A stretch of 64,000 nt of DNA from assembly GCF_000203815.1 (NCBI RefSeq), contig NW_004457624.1, positions 1,364,001 through 1,428,000 on the forward strand, written 5' to 3'. Positions 23,201-34,226 of this stretch are shown here, piece after piece. Each line of letters begins with the position of its first letter. Position 1 is the first letter of the stretch. The notes beneath the pieces are model-generated. The model saw only the letters and a list, made by a program, of their open reading frames with translations. It was not told the DNA's origin and searched no databases. The translations under genes and the position numbers were made by a program. Origin of the DNA: Cavenderia fasciculata. Taxonomy: Eukaryota > Evosea > Eumycetozoa > Acytosteliales > Cavenderiaceae.

Positions 23201-25998
23201 CTCTGGTAGACCAAATATTGGAGATGATCTGTTTTGTAAAATTTGAATAATCAATTTAAATAAATCTGGTATCACTGTTTTGTTTGTCTCTATAATAAAT
23301 TGGTTAATACAAATGAATATATGCTTTTTTCTTTTTCTTTTTTTGACTTACCAATTGATTTAAAATTTGAAGTAAAAGAATTGATTAAAAGATTTAAAAA
23401 ATAGTTTGGACCTAGAATAATGGAAATGTATTGCATGGTGAAAATGTCAATCACCATGAACGACCAAGTATAGTATGATTTGAATTCATTAACATTGAGA
23501 TTCTTTTCCCATAGACAAGCATTGTTTTGAAACATTAAAACGTTGATACTGAGAATCGAGTTGAAAATATAGAGTAACTTGTCCAATGGTAATAATGCCT
23601 TTACTGCCTCTAAAGAATAATCGGGTGAAAAATGTAAAGCATTTAAACAATAGTTTCCAAATAATCTTGCAAATGGTTGATGTATCGAAATTGATGTTAC
23701 TCCATTAAAAATATCAGATACTGGATATTTATATTGATTTATACTAAATTAAATATTAAAATATAAAGGATTAGTTTTTAAACTTTTATACATATACATA
23801 TATTTGAAATCTTTTCTCTTACTTTTCAAATGGTGGAAAAATAATTTCTTCATTTGAAGGTATATTTGATATTAATAATTTTAAAAACTTTGAGCTTGGG
23901 TCTGTGGATGGAAATGAAAAGTTAATATTTGTATTTGCTTTGGTTCTTTTTTTTTGTTTTTTATCTCGTACATTTTAATTTATGAATTGATTGAAGGAAA
24001 TTATTAAAACAATTAATATTTTGATTTTCTAAACCAATGAGATTTGAAATGACTGGTAGTTCATAAGGAAGAGCTTCTGTGAGTTGTCTTTTGATTGGAG
24101 TGATCCCTTGAATTCCTCTACAAAGAGAAAATATCTTGGAGAATACAATCTCATTTTCATATACAAATTTCGATATCTTTTCATATTTAAAGTAACCAGA
24201 TATATAATAGAAATCCTGTGATACCAAATATTGTTCATATTCCTCTCTATTTGTTGGTAAATCAAAATCATATGTTGATCCATGTTCAATTAATTTTGCC
24301 TAAAAAAAATCAGTAAGTAAATCTCTTTCTTTCTCTTTCTTTTTCTCTTTTCTTTTTTTCTCTTACAAAAACATCAATAATTTTCAAAATTAAATTATGA
24401 GTTGAATAACCAGTTGAAAAGGATTGAACGATACTTGGGATTTCAAACATTTGACAAGAGATTGAAGAGACGATGATTCTCATATTACTGCTTGGCGAGA
24501 GTGCAAATCTTTCATAGTATGATAGAAACTCGTTACAAAAGACAACTTTGAATAATTTGTTGCCCATCATCGTTACGAGTAGTGTCTTTGTTGCCTGAAG
24601 GATATGTTCACTCTTTTCAATGGCTGATAAAACTGATATGAGTGGTGATATTTGACTCTTGTGTGCCAAGTAAACTTGATCACTATCTTTTTGATTGTTG
24701 TTGTTATTGTCCTCAGTAGGAGGAGGTGATATATATGGAAGAGGAGTTGGCTCGTGTAAAGAGAATGTGGTCTGATCCAACTCTCTTTGAGCAAACTCTT
24801 CGGTTAGAATATGACTGACTGGATACGAGTTGCTTGCCAAATCCTCCAACCATGTGACGATAAATGTAATGCGTGGATAATCGCTGTTACGTAGACTTGA
24901 GAACGGACTTATCGTCGTAGTCGAAGACGATGATCTATCCTTGTTGATAATATCAACCAACACACTGAGAACCACTCTTAAAAACAAATGAAACTTTTTC
25001 TTTAATTCTGGATCGATCAGATCACTTGGATGGATTGGTTTCTCGGGTAGAAAATGTGATGAGCAGAACCCTTCTGGTTTCCAACTATCTGAATTGCCAC
25101 AGTCACAACAACCACCCTGATTACTTTGCTCGGGCATAAACGAATGGCCTTCATGAATATGATTCCCATTCTTGAAACAGTCCAAACAAATACAAGAAGT
25201 TTGTGTAATCTCGCAATCTTTACATCTAAAGAACCATGTTTTCTCAGTCCATTCTAAATTTATTTAAAAAAGAATGTTTGTTAATTAATTAGATCTAATG
25301 ATAATTTGTTTGTTTGACTTACCATGCTGACAATAAGGGAATTTATATTTATCTTTACCCAATTTTGAAAGGATTGGTTCGTCAAGTTGAAGAAATTTCA
25401 GTGCGACTTGATCGAGTTGATCTTTGCTCGAGATGGTTTGGTTGATGATGTCATAGTATGGATCAAATGAGAATTCTTGTGAACCGTAGAGAGGAAGACT
25501 GTCCATCTTGTCTTTGAGCACATCGGGTGCAGTCAATGCATTGCCAAACAGAAGCGATCCATTTGCACCAGCTGCTCGGATGAATTGGCTAAGTGCGTCT
25601 CGTATGTTGTACACGTTTTGATTGTTTATGTATCCAAGTACTCGATCGATATTAAAGTCAAAGTCACCATAGTCTACTGGCATTTCCCCATCTATATCGT
25701 CTACAAGATCTTGATCGTCGTCTTCTTCCTCCTCCTCTTCATCTTCTTCATCTTCATCTTCAATGATTTGATCCAAGTTTCCTTCGACCTGAGCTGGTCT
25801 TGCCAACACAGGTCGTCGACCTTGACCTTGAACTTGACCTTGAACTTGACCTTGTCTAATGTGTTCATATACACGATATAGTTCAGTCTCGAATTGCTCT
25901 TCATCATCTCCAAAGTCATACATGTCTATATCTCTCTCTCTGATTCTTTGTGCTGCTATTTCATCTCTAAACCAATCTCCATATTCCCCATCTTCCAT
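20217..25998 (-). CDS. UBR-box E3 ubiquitin ligase, UBR3-like
   Basis: Nine exons (25998-25323, 25253-24367, 24299-23972, 23901-23823, 23743-23352, 23289-23147, 23059-21166, 21061-20646, 20570-20217) join in frame to 1722 residues. An acidic run lies near residues 90-115. The UBR zinc finger (about 220-290) includes WFFRCKDC, CICLDCFKNGNH and GCCDCGNS. The middle matches the UBR core: SIHQPFARLFGNY and a segment around WEKNLNVNEF. A split RING follows (CVSC near 1180; CCNHYVHKEC and CPLCNR near 1290). The C-terminal cap carries CGNGLIITL. UBR ligases read N-degrons or other signals and ubiquitinate targets. I see no ClpS-like domain after the UBR box, which favours UBR3 over UBR1. Upstream of the chosen ATG the frame stays open for over 30 Asn/Asp-rich codons, so another 5' exon may exist. 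Confidence 0.88.
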
Positions 25999-26615
25999 TG
26001 ATGTAAAACTATCAATTGAACTATCACCATCTTCATCACCATCGTCTATACTATTATCTATTATATTATTATTATCTATATTATTATTATTATTATTCTA
26101 TTCTTTCTCTCTCTCTCTCTCTTTCTTTCTATTACAGGGTCGATCGATACTTGTAAAGGAAGTATCTTTACTCTTTTCTATTCTATTCTGATTCTATATA
26201 TTCTATTCTTTTGTTAAAATATATGTTATGAATTAATTTAAAGATGAAATAACTAAACCTTATTAATTAATTCATCCCCAGAGTGAATTTGTAATAATAT
26301 TTTTCATACATTATTTTATTCTTTTTTTAACTCTCTTTGTCTTCGTTTGTTCTTCTTTTGCAAACCCCCACAAACTGCAGAGAGAGTGCGGGATGATGCC
26401 CCTACCTCTCAATATCTCCTCCCCAATGCTAAAAGTGCACACTTGAGATCCGATAAAATTTAAATTGGTTGATCCAAATCTATCTACACAATCAAAAAGT
26501 GTAAGATCTTTTAACTTTATAAACATCTAAGTCATGTGTTGGTGATACATTTTTTATTGATTGAAATAATGGATAGATTCATTAATTTAATTAAATTGAT
26601 TTGATTTGATTTGAT
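25999..26615. other. UBR 5' flank and ACOX 3' flank
   Basis: The part nearest the UBR ATG is open in frame on the minus strand to about 26097 and ends at an AATAG, a possible splice acceptor. A (CT)n tract lies at 26103-26130. A 71-codon minus ORF at 26311-26526 has no recognisable content. TGATT repeats lie near 26595-26615. Confidence 0.5.
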
Positions 26616-28965
26616 TTACATCTTCATTCCTTCAGTTAATGATTCATTTGGTAGACATCTAGAAAGAAATAAAAATAAGTATTTATATTTGAATTGGACG
26701 TTGAATCTTATTAGTATTATACATACTTTGATGGAATATCATAAGCTTTAACGATTGATAGAGCATGTGGAGTAATTTGTTTACAAAGATCAACAACAAG
26801 GAATGGAATGGAATTGGCAACGGATGGTGAGATCAATCCATGACCCAAGAACCAACCGAGGTCCTCTTCAATTCTGGCCAATGTGTCGAGAAGGATGAGT
26901 TGAACCATTGGAGTGACCTTTGCATCTGTGGCGATACGAGCAATAGCATTCTCGAGGAAGATACGGTCCATGTAGGCAAAGGCTGCCTTGAGAGCCCATG
27001 GAATGGCATTGGAAAAAGCAATATATTCCTCTTTGGCTCCCTTTGCAGCGGGTTGAATCAATTCTCTTAATTCCTTTACCTTGATGTTTTCTCTAGTCTT
27101 GAATAATGCCAATAAATTGGAAAAGTCATATAATACTTGTTTGGGATTACCATCAATATGAATCTATACAAAAAGAAATTAGTCAGGTGACACAGAGAAT
27201 AATAATATTAATTAATCACACTTTGAAAATTACATACTGGTTTATCAGCTTGTGTATCTTTAGAGATGGCTAAAATATACTTTGCAACTTGTTGCATTAA
27301 AACGGTATTGTCACCTTCGTAGGTACAGTTCACGTCACAGTCATTCTTGAATTCAGCAATCTTGTTTTCTGAACGGTAACCTTGACCACCACAAGACTCT
27401 CTACAAACTTGAAGTGTAGCAACACAATGCCATGAATAAATTGCCTTTAAACCTGCTGCATGAGCATGTGCTGACTAAATATATTCAAAAATAAATAAAT
27501 AAATAAATAAATATTAATACCCATACACAAATTGATATCGATGTGATGCGATGTGTGTGTGTGTGTGTGTGATTCTATGTTTAACATACAGCAGGAACTC
27601 TCTTTGATTGTAAAAGTTTTTCCAATTGTTGAGTGTATAGATCCAATGTCATTGAACGAGCCAATGGAACCAATAGTCTTCTTTGGTGTGATGCCAATGT
27701 CATCAATGGATATTCTTCAGTTTGTGTTGGACCAAATTGCTTTCTGTAGAAACCATATCTAATAGCTGCAGTCAATGAAGTTCTAGCTGGTCCAGTACTT
27801 GATTTTACAATGTATAACTATACCAATTAAAAGTATTATTAGAAATATGTTCTACTACTACTATATTATATTCAATTATTATTATATTACTACTTACACG
27901 ACCAGCAATGAATGGAGCCATAGTGGCAGCAAAGTTTTTGACTGGACTGTCAAATTGAGAAGTGTATGCACCATCTTCGGCAACATTTGAGAAACGATTT
28001 AAAAGGTTGTCCAGAGGGATACGGACCTTATCAAAACGTAGTTGACCATTGTCAATACCATTGAGACCCAACTTTGGACCACAATCGTGTATTGTGATAC
28101 CTGGTAGTACCTTGTTCGAGGTAGCATCACGAATGGGTACGACAAATGCGTGTACACCGTAATCCTTGGAATCGATAACAAGTCGAGCAAAGACGGTTGT
28201 ATAGTGGGCGTGTAGAGCAGTACCTCCAATCCATACCTTGTAGGCTGATGGAGATGGGCTGTGTACGACAAACTCTTTGGTGGCACGATCAAATGTGGCA
28301 GTAGTCTCGAGTCCACGTACATTGGAGCCATGGCCCATTTCAGTCATTGAGAATGACCCGACAATACTGAGTTTGTCACTTGGTTCAATATACTTTTCGT
28401 GACGTTTAGTACCCAACAATAGAATGGTGCCACCCCAAAGACTGTAGTGTACTCCCAACTTGGTGCAGATGTTATTGTTGTAAGTGGACAATATTTCAAT
28501 GCCTGCAGACATGAGATCAACGTGGTCTCTTGGGTAGGTGAATCGGATGAGATTGGCACCAACATACTTGAGTTGTTCATAGACCAATTGCTTGTACTCG
28601 TCACTTGGCATACCTGCAACCGATGCTTTAAACACATCAGACGTTGCAATTGCACGACGAACCTTGTCCTTGAACTCGGTCAACTCTGGACGATCAATGA
28701 GCAACTTTAAAGCATTGACATCGACCTGCTGCTGCTGTGGAATGGCTGCATCAACCTGAACACCATCTCTAATATGAATAACCTCCTTTTGGTCACCACC
28801 GCTACTTAGATGTTTGGCAATCTACATATCGTAGTGTATGTAAATAAATATATAGAGTATCAGTCATCATGAACCATTCATTCATTCATTATTGTCTCTC
28901 CAACTCTTTTAGTCTGTCTTTCTTTATGCGATGCAACTTACACTTTCAATTCTCTTCTGATACAT
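26616..28965 (-). CDS. Peroxisomal acyl-CoA oxidase with spliced PTS2 signal
   Basis: Six exons (28965-28942, 28821-27898, 27817-27590, 27474-27238, 27163-26727, 26658-26616) give 630 residues, near the 650-residue norm. It catalyses the first, H2O2-producing step of peroxisomal beta-oxidation using FAD. Hallmarks: FSMTEMGHGSNVRGLETTA (FAD and substrate contacts), CRESCGGQGYR, and TYEGDNTVLMQQ carrying the catalytic Glu (about residue 445). The 24-bp first exon encodes MYQKRIES; joined to the next exon it gives RIESIAKHL, which fits the PTS2 consensus (R/K)(L/V/I)x5(H/Q)(L/A). The C-terminus, GMKM, is not a good PTS1. The last exon is 43 bp. It is divergent from the DNase II-like gene. Confidence 0.92.
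27552..27571. repeat. (GT)n dinucleotide repeat in an ACOX intron
   Basis: Ten GT units within intron 3 of the acyl-CoA oxidase gene, adjoining an AAAT-repeat tract near 27490-27515. Confidence 0.9.
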
Positions 28966-29780
28966 TGTTGTTGTTGTTGTTTAATTTCCCTCAATATTTG
29001 AATGATAAAGAGAGTCGAGACTTTACTGTATTGCTGATAGGAATAGAAAAGAGTGCTTGTTGGAAAAAGAATACACACATCTTAGTTATTTTTGCGTAAT
29101 GGGGAAAATTACACAAAATCAGATTTTTATCTGTTTTTATTCAATTTTATTTAATTTTTGTGCAAATCTGCACAAAAGTTTTACCAAAATAAGAATATTA
29201 ATCTCTCTAGTTCGCAAGTATATGATTGATCTACGCTAGCACAACCATCATCTCTTTTACGATTAATCGTCATCTATTTACTTTCATTGTGGTAAGTGAT
29301 TATAACAAACAGATTGTGTGTGTTCTTCAGACACATATCGATAGATCATGGATGAACATCATCAATCAGATGTTCATTAAAGATAGATATTAAACCAAAC
29401 ATTCCTTTCTTCTTCATCATGACAGACTATTTACAAATAGTGCAAGTAAATAATCTATCTATCTGTAGATTGATTATTAAAACGTACACATGTGATTTGG
29501 GTTGGGATGCAACTATCGGTATTCGGCATTGGGTTGAAAAATATATTTTTGTGTAATCACAAGATATATAGATATATAGATAGATAGATAGATATCAAGA
29601 TTCTTTATTCCTAAATCCAAATATAGATCCCAACGACAAGCCATCTCTGACTTGGATTGGTTTGGATTGTGTCAAAAAGATTGGTCGGTTGGCGATCAGA
29701 AAAAGTGTTACCTCAACTCACTATAAATACTGTTCATCATCATGGTGCTTTTAATTCAATTATAAACAACAAACAAAACA
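28966..29780. other. Divergent promoter region of ACOX and DNase II-like genes
   Basis: 0.8 kb with a (GATA)n tract near 29572-29592, a (TTG)n run just upstream of the ACOX ATG, and several TTTTTAT/AAATATA blocks. The ORF at 28869-29099 is a shadow with no domain. The (GATA)n tract could bind GATA factors but is equally a simple repeat. Confidence 0.55.
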
Positions 29781-31593
29781 ATGAAAATACGAACAACCAA
29801 AGTAGTACGATACAACCAAAGTAGTGATATATGTGCTGGCTTCATTTTGTGAACCACCCGATGCTGATCGAGTCCCAATAGCCTCATGTGTCAACTTGAA
29901 TGGAAAAAACATTGACTGGTGGATCCACCTCTCTGATCCATGTGGGGAGAGCTCCGAAAACATGTATGGCAATGGTTTGTACTGGGACTCTTCCATGGGT
30001 ATGTATAATACATTAATAATTAATATATTTATTGTCAATCATCTTAACCATTTTTCCCATTTCTAATCTCAACTTTTATTTAAAACAGAATCACCAATTC
30101 AAACCAAAGATGATCATTTCACCAAATTAATGAACCTTCATCTTGATAAGATTGATTTAGAGAATGAAAATAGATTCATCGAAGATGAAGACTGCCAAAC
30201 AGATAAAAAACACTTTATTACTGCTGAATGGTTCCATGAACTTTCAAAGGGCTATCTCAACCCTTTTAATAAGGGTGATTTTAAAGAAGGACATATTAAA
30301 GTAGGTACAACAGAACATACATACATACATACATACATACATACATACATACATACATACATACATACATACATACATACATACATACATACATACATAC
30401 ATAGGCATAGATATCCGTAATTGCAACTGACCAAACCAAACTAATCTTTCTTTATATTTATTTATTTTTTTAAAAGATGCTTTTTGTTCAAGACCAAAAA
30501 TACAATGAAGGGTACCATATCTCTCATTCAATGAGGATGCCAGGTCTCAAAGGCAGAACATTTTTACAAGCAAGAACTAATCCATCGCAGCATGCATTTT
30601 GCAATAATCTAAAGACAAAGGAGGATATTAATTTGATGATTAAAATTCTCAAGGAAACCAAGGCGAGACCTGCCGCATCCAACTTTGACCAATGCCCATC
30701 GTTTGAACCAGTCACCACCCAAGATGCCTCGACTCTAGCCTGCGAGAAAGAGTTTTCCGATGCCTGTAAAGACGAGTACTCCAAACTATCAAAGGACGAG
30801 TTGTTAAAGGACCCAAAAGGAGGATCTAAAATAATATCTACTATTTTGAACTCGAAACTGGTACATAAAGCTACCATTGATCACTGTATGGTAAAAAAAA
30901 ATGACAAAGAAAGTGGACCAGTCCAATTGGGTGCATTCAAAGTGTTTTCTTTCAGTATGTAGAAATATAAAGTCGAAATATAAAATAGAAATACTTATTC
31001 TCATGTGACCATTTACTAATCTTTTACATATTTACCTGTTTTTTTTTTATAAAAGTTGGTAGACCTAAAAGCCCATGTAGAAACTATGACAATCTATCTT
31101 GGAATTTCCTTAAAACCCAACCAACACATCAACAAAATGCTGATAATTATGCAATCCTTGATCAATGTTATGCCAAAAACTATGGAATAGAGCAAATAGA
31201 ACCACAAAAATCTTTTAAAATTGGTGGCCCAAAAGTAACATTTGATAAAGATGCAATGGATTTTTGTCCAAATGAAGAAACCAACCAGAAAGAAAAAGAT
31301 AAGGAAGCTGAAGAAAAGAACAACCAAGAGGAAACAAAAACAAAATTGGCATCAACATCAAAGCCAACTCTAACCAAACAAGATGTTGAAATGGAACCAT
31401 CAAAGCCAATTGTACAATCCCAACCACCACCACCATCACCCACTTGCAACAAAGTTCGTATTTGTAGCTTCAATGACTTTGGTTTGGATCCTTGGTTGGT
31501 TGTAGCTCGCCACTACAACAAACTCTTCTATGTCAGTACTGATGTAAGTGTCCTCTTCTTCTTTTTGGCTTTGACTCACGTTTTAAATTGACC

Positions 31594-31627
<34 letters not shown>

Positions 31628-32618
31628 CAAGTATCATTCCCAAGTCTTATTGGAAAAACACATGGAGTTGCAGTCATTGATCATTGGAATAAACCCTTTT
31701 CTGGTACAAAAAGAGCAATGGAGGTAGGTGAACCATCGAATAAATTGGCTAAAATGGCTGGTGATGGCGATGATGATGATGATGGGCAAGCGATCGTCAA
31801 CAAAAACGAGAATGATATTCTTGTTTCTGCTGATGTTTTAAAAGATATCAAAAGGGATAAGAATATAGAGAAAAATATCAAAGAAGATGATATAGAAGCC
31901 GTTTCCCAAGACGACTCGGAACCCCTTTCAAACAAAATAAGAAAAACACATGAAAAGATCATGGTCTCTGCCGATGGCTCCATCCTTTGTCTTGGTGATT
32001 CAAATCGTAAGTATAAATACATGCCATTTCTCTACCTTTTCATCTTTACTAATCAACCATTAATAATTATAAAAACAAAAAAAAAAAAAAAAAAAATAGG
32101 TAATGAATTCTCTGTTCATCATGCTGGAAGCATTGTAAGTACTTATTGTCAATATGTTGTTATGTTATATATATATATATAAATTTGGACTTTTTCTTTT
32201 TTTAACATGTTTTCTTATTCTCTATTCATTCATCTAGTATTGCTTGGAAACAACAAAGACGACCAACCCATTGGGTAAAATGGTTCTTGACATGATTGGT
32301 GGATACAATTCATACAGAGAATTAAAGTTTGATAGTCAAGGAGCGATTGAAATTGAAAAATCTCGAATGTGTTTGGCCAACACGGCAGGCATATTCTATG
32401 CCCTTGACACTGTATCACCTGACATAAAGTTGGAAAATACAAATGGAAGAACAAAACTTATAGGCTTAAAAAGTGAGATCAAACCCATTTACTTTGAACA
32501 AGAAGAAGTAATCAAGATGTACGCATTGAACCAAGTCACCCCCCAAAGAAGAAATCCAAACAAACGAAAGAAGACATTTGAAGAAAATGACCCCAAAAAA
32601 TTCAAATCTGATCCCTAA
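29781..32618 (+). CDS. DNase II family protein with large insertions; start in doubt
   Basis: Seven exons: about 29781-29998, 30089-30300, 30477-30954, 31056-31543, 31628-32006, 32100-32134, 32238-32618; roughly 720 residues against about 350 for usual DNase II. DNase II is an acid endonuclease of lysosomes acting through two HxK motifs. Visible matches: CVNLNGKNIDWWIHL near the N-terminus; GHIK at 30289-30300 (first HxK), then YHISHSMRMPGL; and HEK at 31949-31957 followed by CLGDSNR and SVHHAGSIYCL, the C-terminal signature (second HxK). Two long charged insertions and a Lys/Arg-rich tail (NKRKK) are additions. Frame holds from 29824 onward, but the likely start ATG at 29781 is out of frame because of a 19-bp tandem duplication at 29793-29825. 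It may be a recent pseudogene, use an unseen 5' exon, or carry an assembly error. Confidence 0.75.
29793..29825. repeat. 19-bp tandem duplication at the DNase II-like start
   Basis: Unit acaaccaaagtagtacgat at 29793-29811 is followed directly by a second copy of its first 14 bases (29812-29825). It lies where a signal peptide would be encoded, and 19 is not a multiple of three. Confidence 0.9.
30315..30402. repeat. (CATA)n microsatellite in a DNase II-like intron
   Basis: About 22 tandem tetranucleotide units inside intron 2 of the DNase II-like gene. It generates artificial ORFs on both strands (YIHT and VCMY repeats) that are not genes. Confidence 0.95.
31601..31625. repeat. Poly-T tract before a splice acceptor
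   Basis: Run of about 25 T just upstream of the acceptor of exon 5 of the DNase II-like gene, acting as an extreme polypyrimidine tract. Confidence 0.9.
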
Positions 32619-32971
32619 ACATTAAATAAAAAATGATTAAAAAGTTATCAATCATTGATTGAATATAGGAAAGATGGCCCATCTTGTTTCGAAATCAAAG
32701 AAAATATCCGAAACGAGCAAACTCTCTGAAAACTTTGGAATCATCCAAGGACACTTCGGAAATAACATGAATTGTCTCGGGATTTCGAGTTCGTTCGATC
32801 CATATCTCCCCTCTCTTATAAATAAATCATTCTTTCAAAATCCATTTCATTTTTTCTCCTTTTTCTATCTACCATCAATGTAAGATAATTATTTAACAAT
32901 CCTCAAAGAGTTATTAGTTAAACTAATAAAAATCTTTGAATAGACACCTTTTTAAATTTCTTTGGCATAAT
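32619..32971 (+). promoter_or_regulatory. Upstream region of microprotein A with probable 5'UTR intron
   Basis: Contains CTTATAAATAAA (a TATA-like element near 32816) and, at 32880, a GTAAGATAA donor that pairs with an AATAG acceptor at 32943, so the leader of microprotein A is probably spliced. Several TTCnGAA/TTCGAA motifs (32692-32765) resemble degenerate heat-shock elements. The 74-codon ORF at 32659-32883 ends at the donor and shows no domain; I treat it as leader or promoter. Confidence 0.45.
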
Positions 32972-33076
32972 ATGGGTTTCATTAAAACAATTGTCAAACC
33001 ACCTACCATCAAGTTATCGTATGGAGGTAGACGAGGAAATGCATCAACTCTCAAACCACAAGTATTTTACATCTAA
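32972..33076 (+). CDS. Microprotein A (34 residues)
   Basis: Short ORF starting MGFIKTIVKPP, with a central YGGR and ending QVFYI. It is too short for statistical support alone. It is proposed as real because the next two short ORFs downstream on the same strand share MG-aromatic-(I/F) at the N-terminus and an aromatic C-terminus, and A shares YGGR with B. A Gly at position 2 with Thr at position 6 (MGxxxT) fits an N-myristoylation motif, which would suggest membrane attachment. Function unknown. Confidence 0.55.
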   Translation: MGFIKTIVKPPTIKLSYGGRRGNASTLKPQVFYI

Positions 33077-33458
33077 GTAGACCTACTATGATGTTCTGTA
33101 GTACACATGTCAACAACTATGAATAAAATAGTGTAATTTATTCATCATCCAAAAAAAAATCCAAAGATATTAATAAAACACAAATGAGAGAGTCGGCGCA
33201 CCACATTTAAAGTATGAATTTCTCAAAGTAGGTTTTCGGAGCTATTGGCGAATGTCGCGAAATAAGATATTTATTTTTGGCATCACCCAATTCCTTTGAA
33301 TGTTCCGAATGTTCTCTCCATCTTTTGAATGATTTGTCCACCAACCTACCCTACCTTTTTATCCAACACAATCTTATCTTTTATTTTATCCAAACTTTTA
33401 TATTTTTTATCTGTATCATTAACTTATATCTATCTATATCTGTATCACCAAATCAATA
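33077..33458 (+). promoter_or_regulatory. Region between microproteins A and B
   Basis: No other gene seen. At 33296-33316 the sequence GAATGTTCCGAATGTTC contains two nGAAnnTTCn pairs, close to a heat-shock element but with one spacing off by a base. A pyrimidine-rich leader (33330-33458) precedes the ATG of microprotein B. Confidence 0.35.
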
Positions 33459-33662
33459 ATGGGCTTTTTCATAAACTTGGTTAAAAAACCATCATCAAAC
33501 ACTAAATCAACTCGTATGTAATGGAGTTGTGGTTATTAATTCAAGATAAATAATAATTTTTTTTTAAATTAATCAATATATTTAATTTATTTTTAAGAAA
33601 TTGCCTATGGAGGTAGATCACAATTTGGAGGTACTAAAACAGCAACAGTAATGTATGCTTAG
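33459..33662 (+). CDS. Microprotein B (39 residues, two exons)
   Basis: Exons 33459-33513 and 33598-33662 with a GTATGT donor and TTTTTAAG acceptor. The product starts MGFFINLVKKP, has IAYGGRSQFGG after the junction and ends VMYA. The splice joins two halves that both match microprotein A (MGF, V-K-P, YGGR), which supports the exon model and the reality of the family. Gly2 is present, but position 6 is Asn, so myristoylation is less certain than in A. Function unknown. Confidence 0.6.
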
Positions 33663-34226
33663 ATTCATATGAAATACCATACCTTTAATCCATTCAAGTA
33701 TTGAGTACTCAATAAAGTATAATAGAAGAAGGAGGAGATTCCATCTCCTATAGCAATTGGATGGATCACCATATCTCAGCAAAGAATCATTATTATTGTG
33801 TGTGGTGGGTGGTGATGATTATTATTCCCTGATTAAGATGAATGAAAATAAAATTATATCAACTTTTCGTGTACTGGTGGGTGTTGAGTGGCAACGGAGA
33901 AGAGTAGAATCCCATACAATGGGGGGTGCCATCCATCAGATCCCAATGAAGATATTTTCAAACCCGTAAAACACCGAAATGTTAATTTTTTATTGTTTTT
34001 GTTTTTTGTTTGTGGTGGGCAACCCCAGATATAAAGAAATCGATTGTTGATCATCCCCGAAACAAAACACAAAACTTATCTGTAATTTATTCATCTGCGT
34101 ATGTTGTACATCTTTGCATCACGCCGACAACGACGAATAGTGCCAGTGTTTTTTAATTATACTCCTTTTTTTTTTTTTAGATTATCATTATTATTTTTAG
34201 CTACCTAAAAAAAAACATATTTAAAA
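33663..34226 (+). other. Region between microproteins B and C
   Basis: No convincing ORF. A TTTTTTAG acceptor-like site near 34170-34181 and another near 34195-34200 suggest a spliced leader for microprotein C. GC-richer patches lie at 33875-33960 and 34100-34145. Confidence 0.45.

Noticed and set aside
29572-29592. (GATA)n as a GATA-factor binding array
   Set aside because: GATA/CTAT tetranucleotide repeats are scattered throughout the window's noncoding DNA, so this looks like a simple repeat.
30244-30531. ORFs on both strands across the CATA repeat
   Set aside because: They are translations of a tetranucleotide microsatellite (YIHT and VCMY repeats) inside an intron.
32659-32883. 74-codon plus ORF upstream of microprotein A
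   Set aside because: It contains the TATA-like element and ends at the putative leader intron donor; no similarity to the microproteins.
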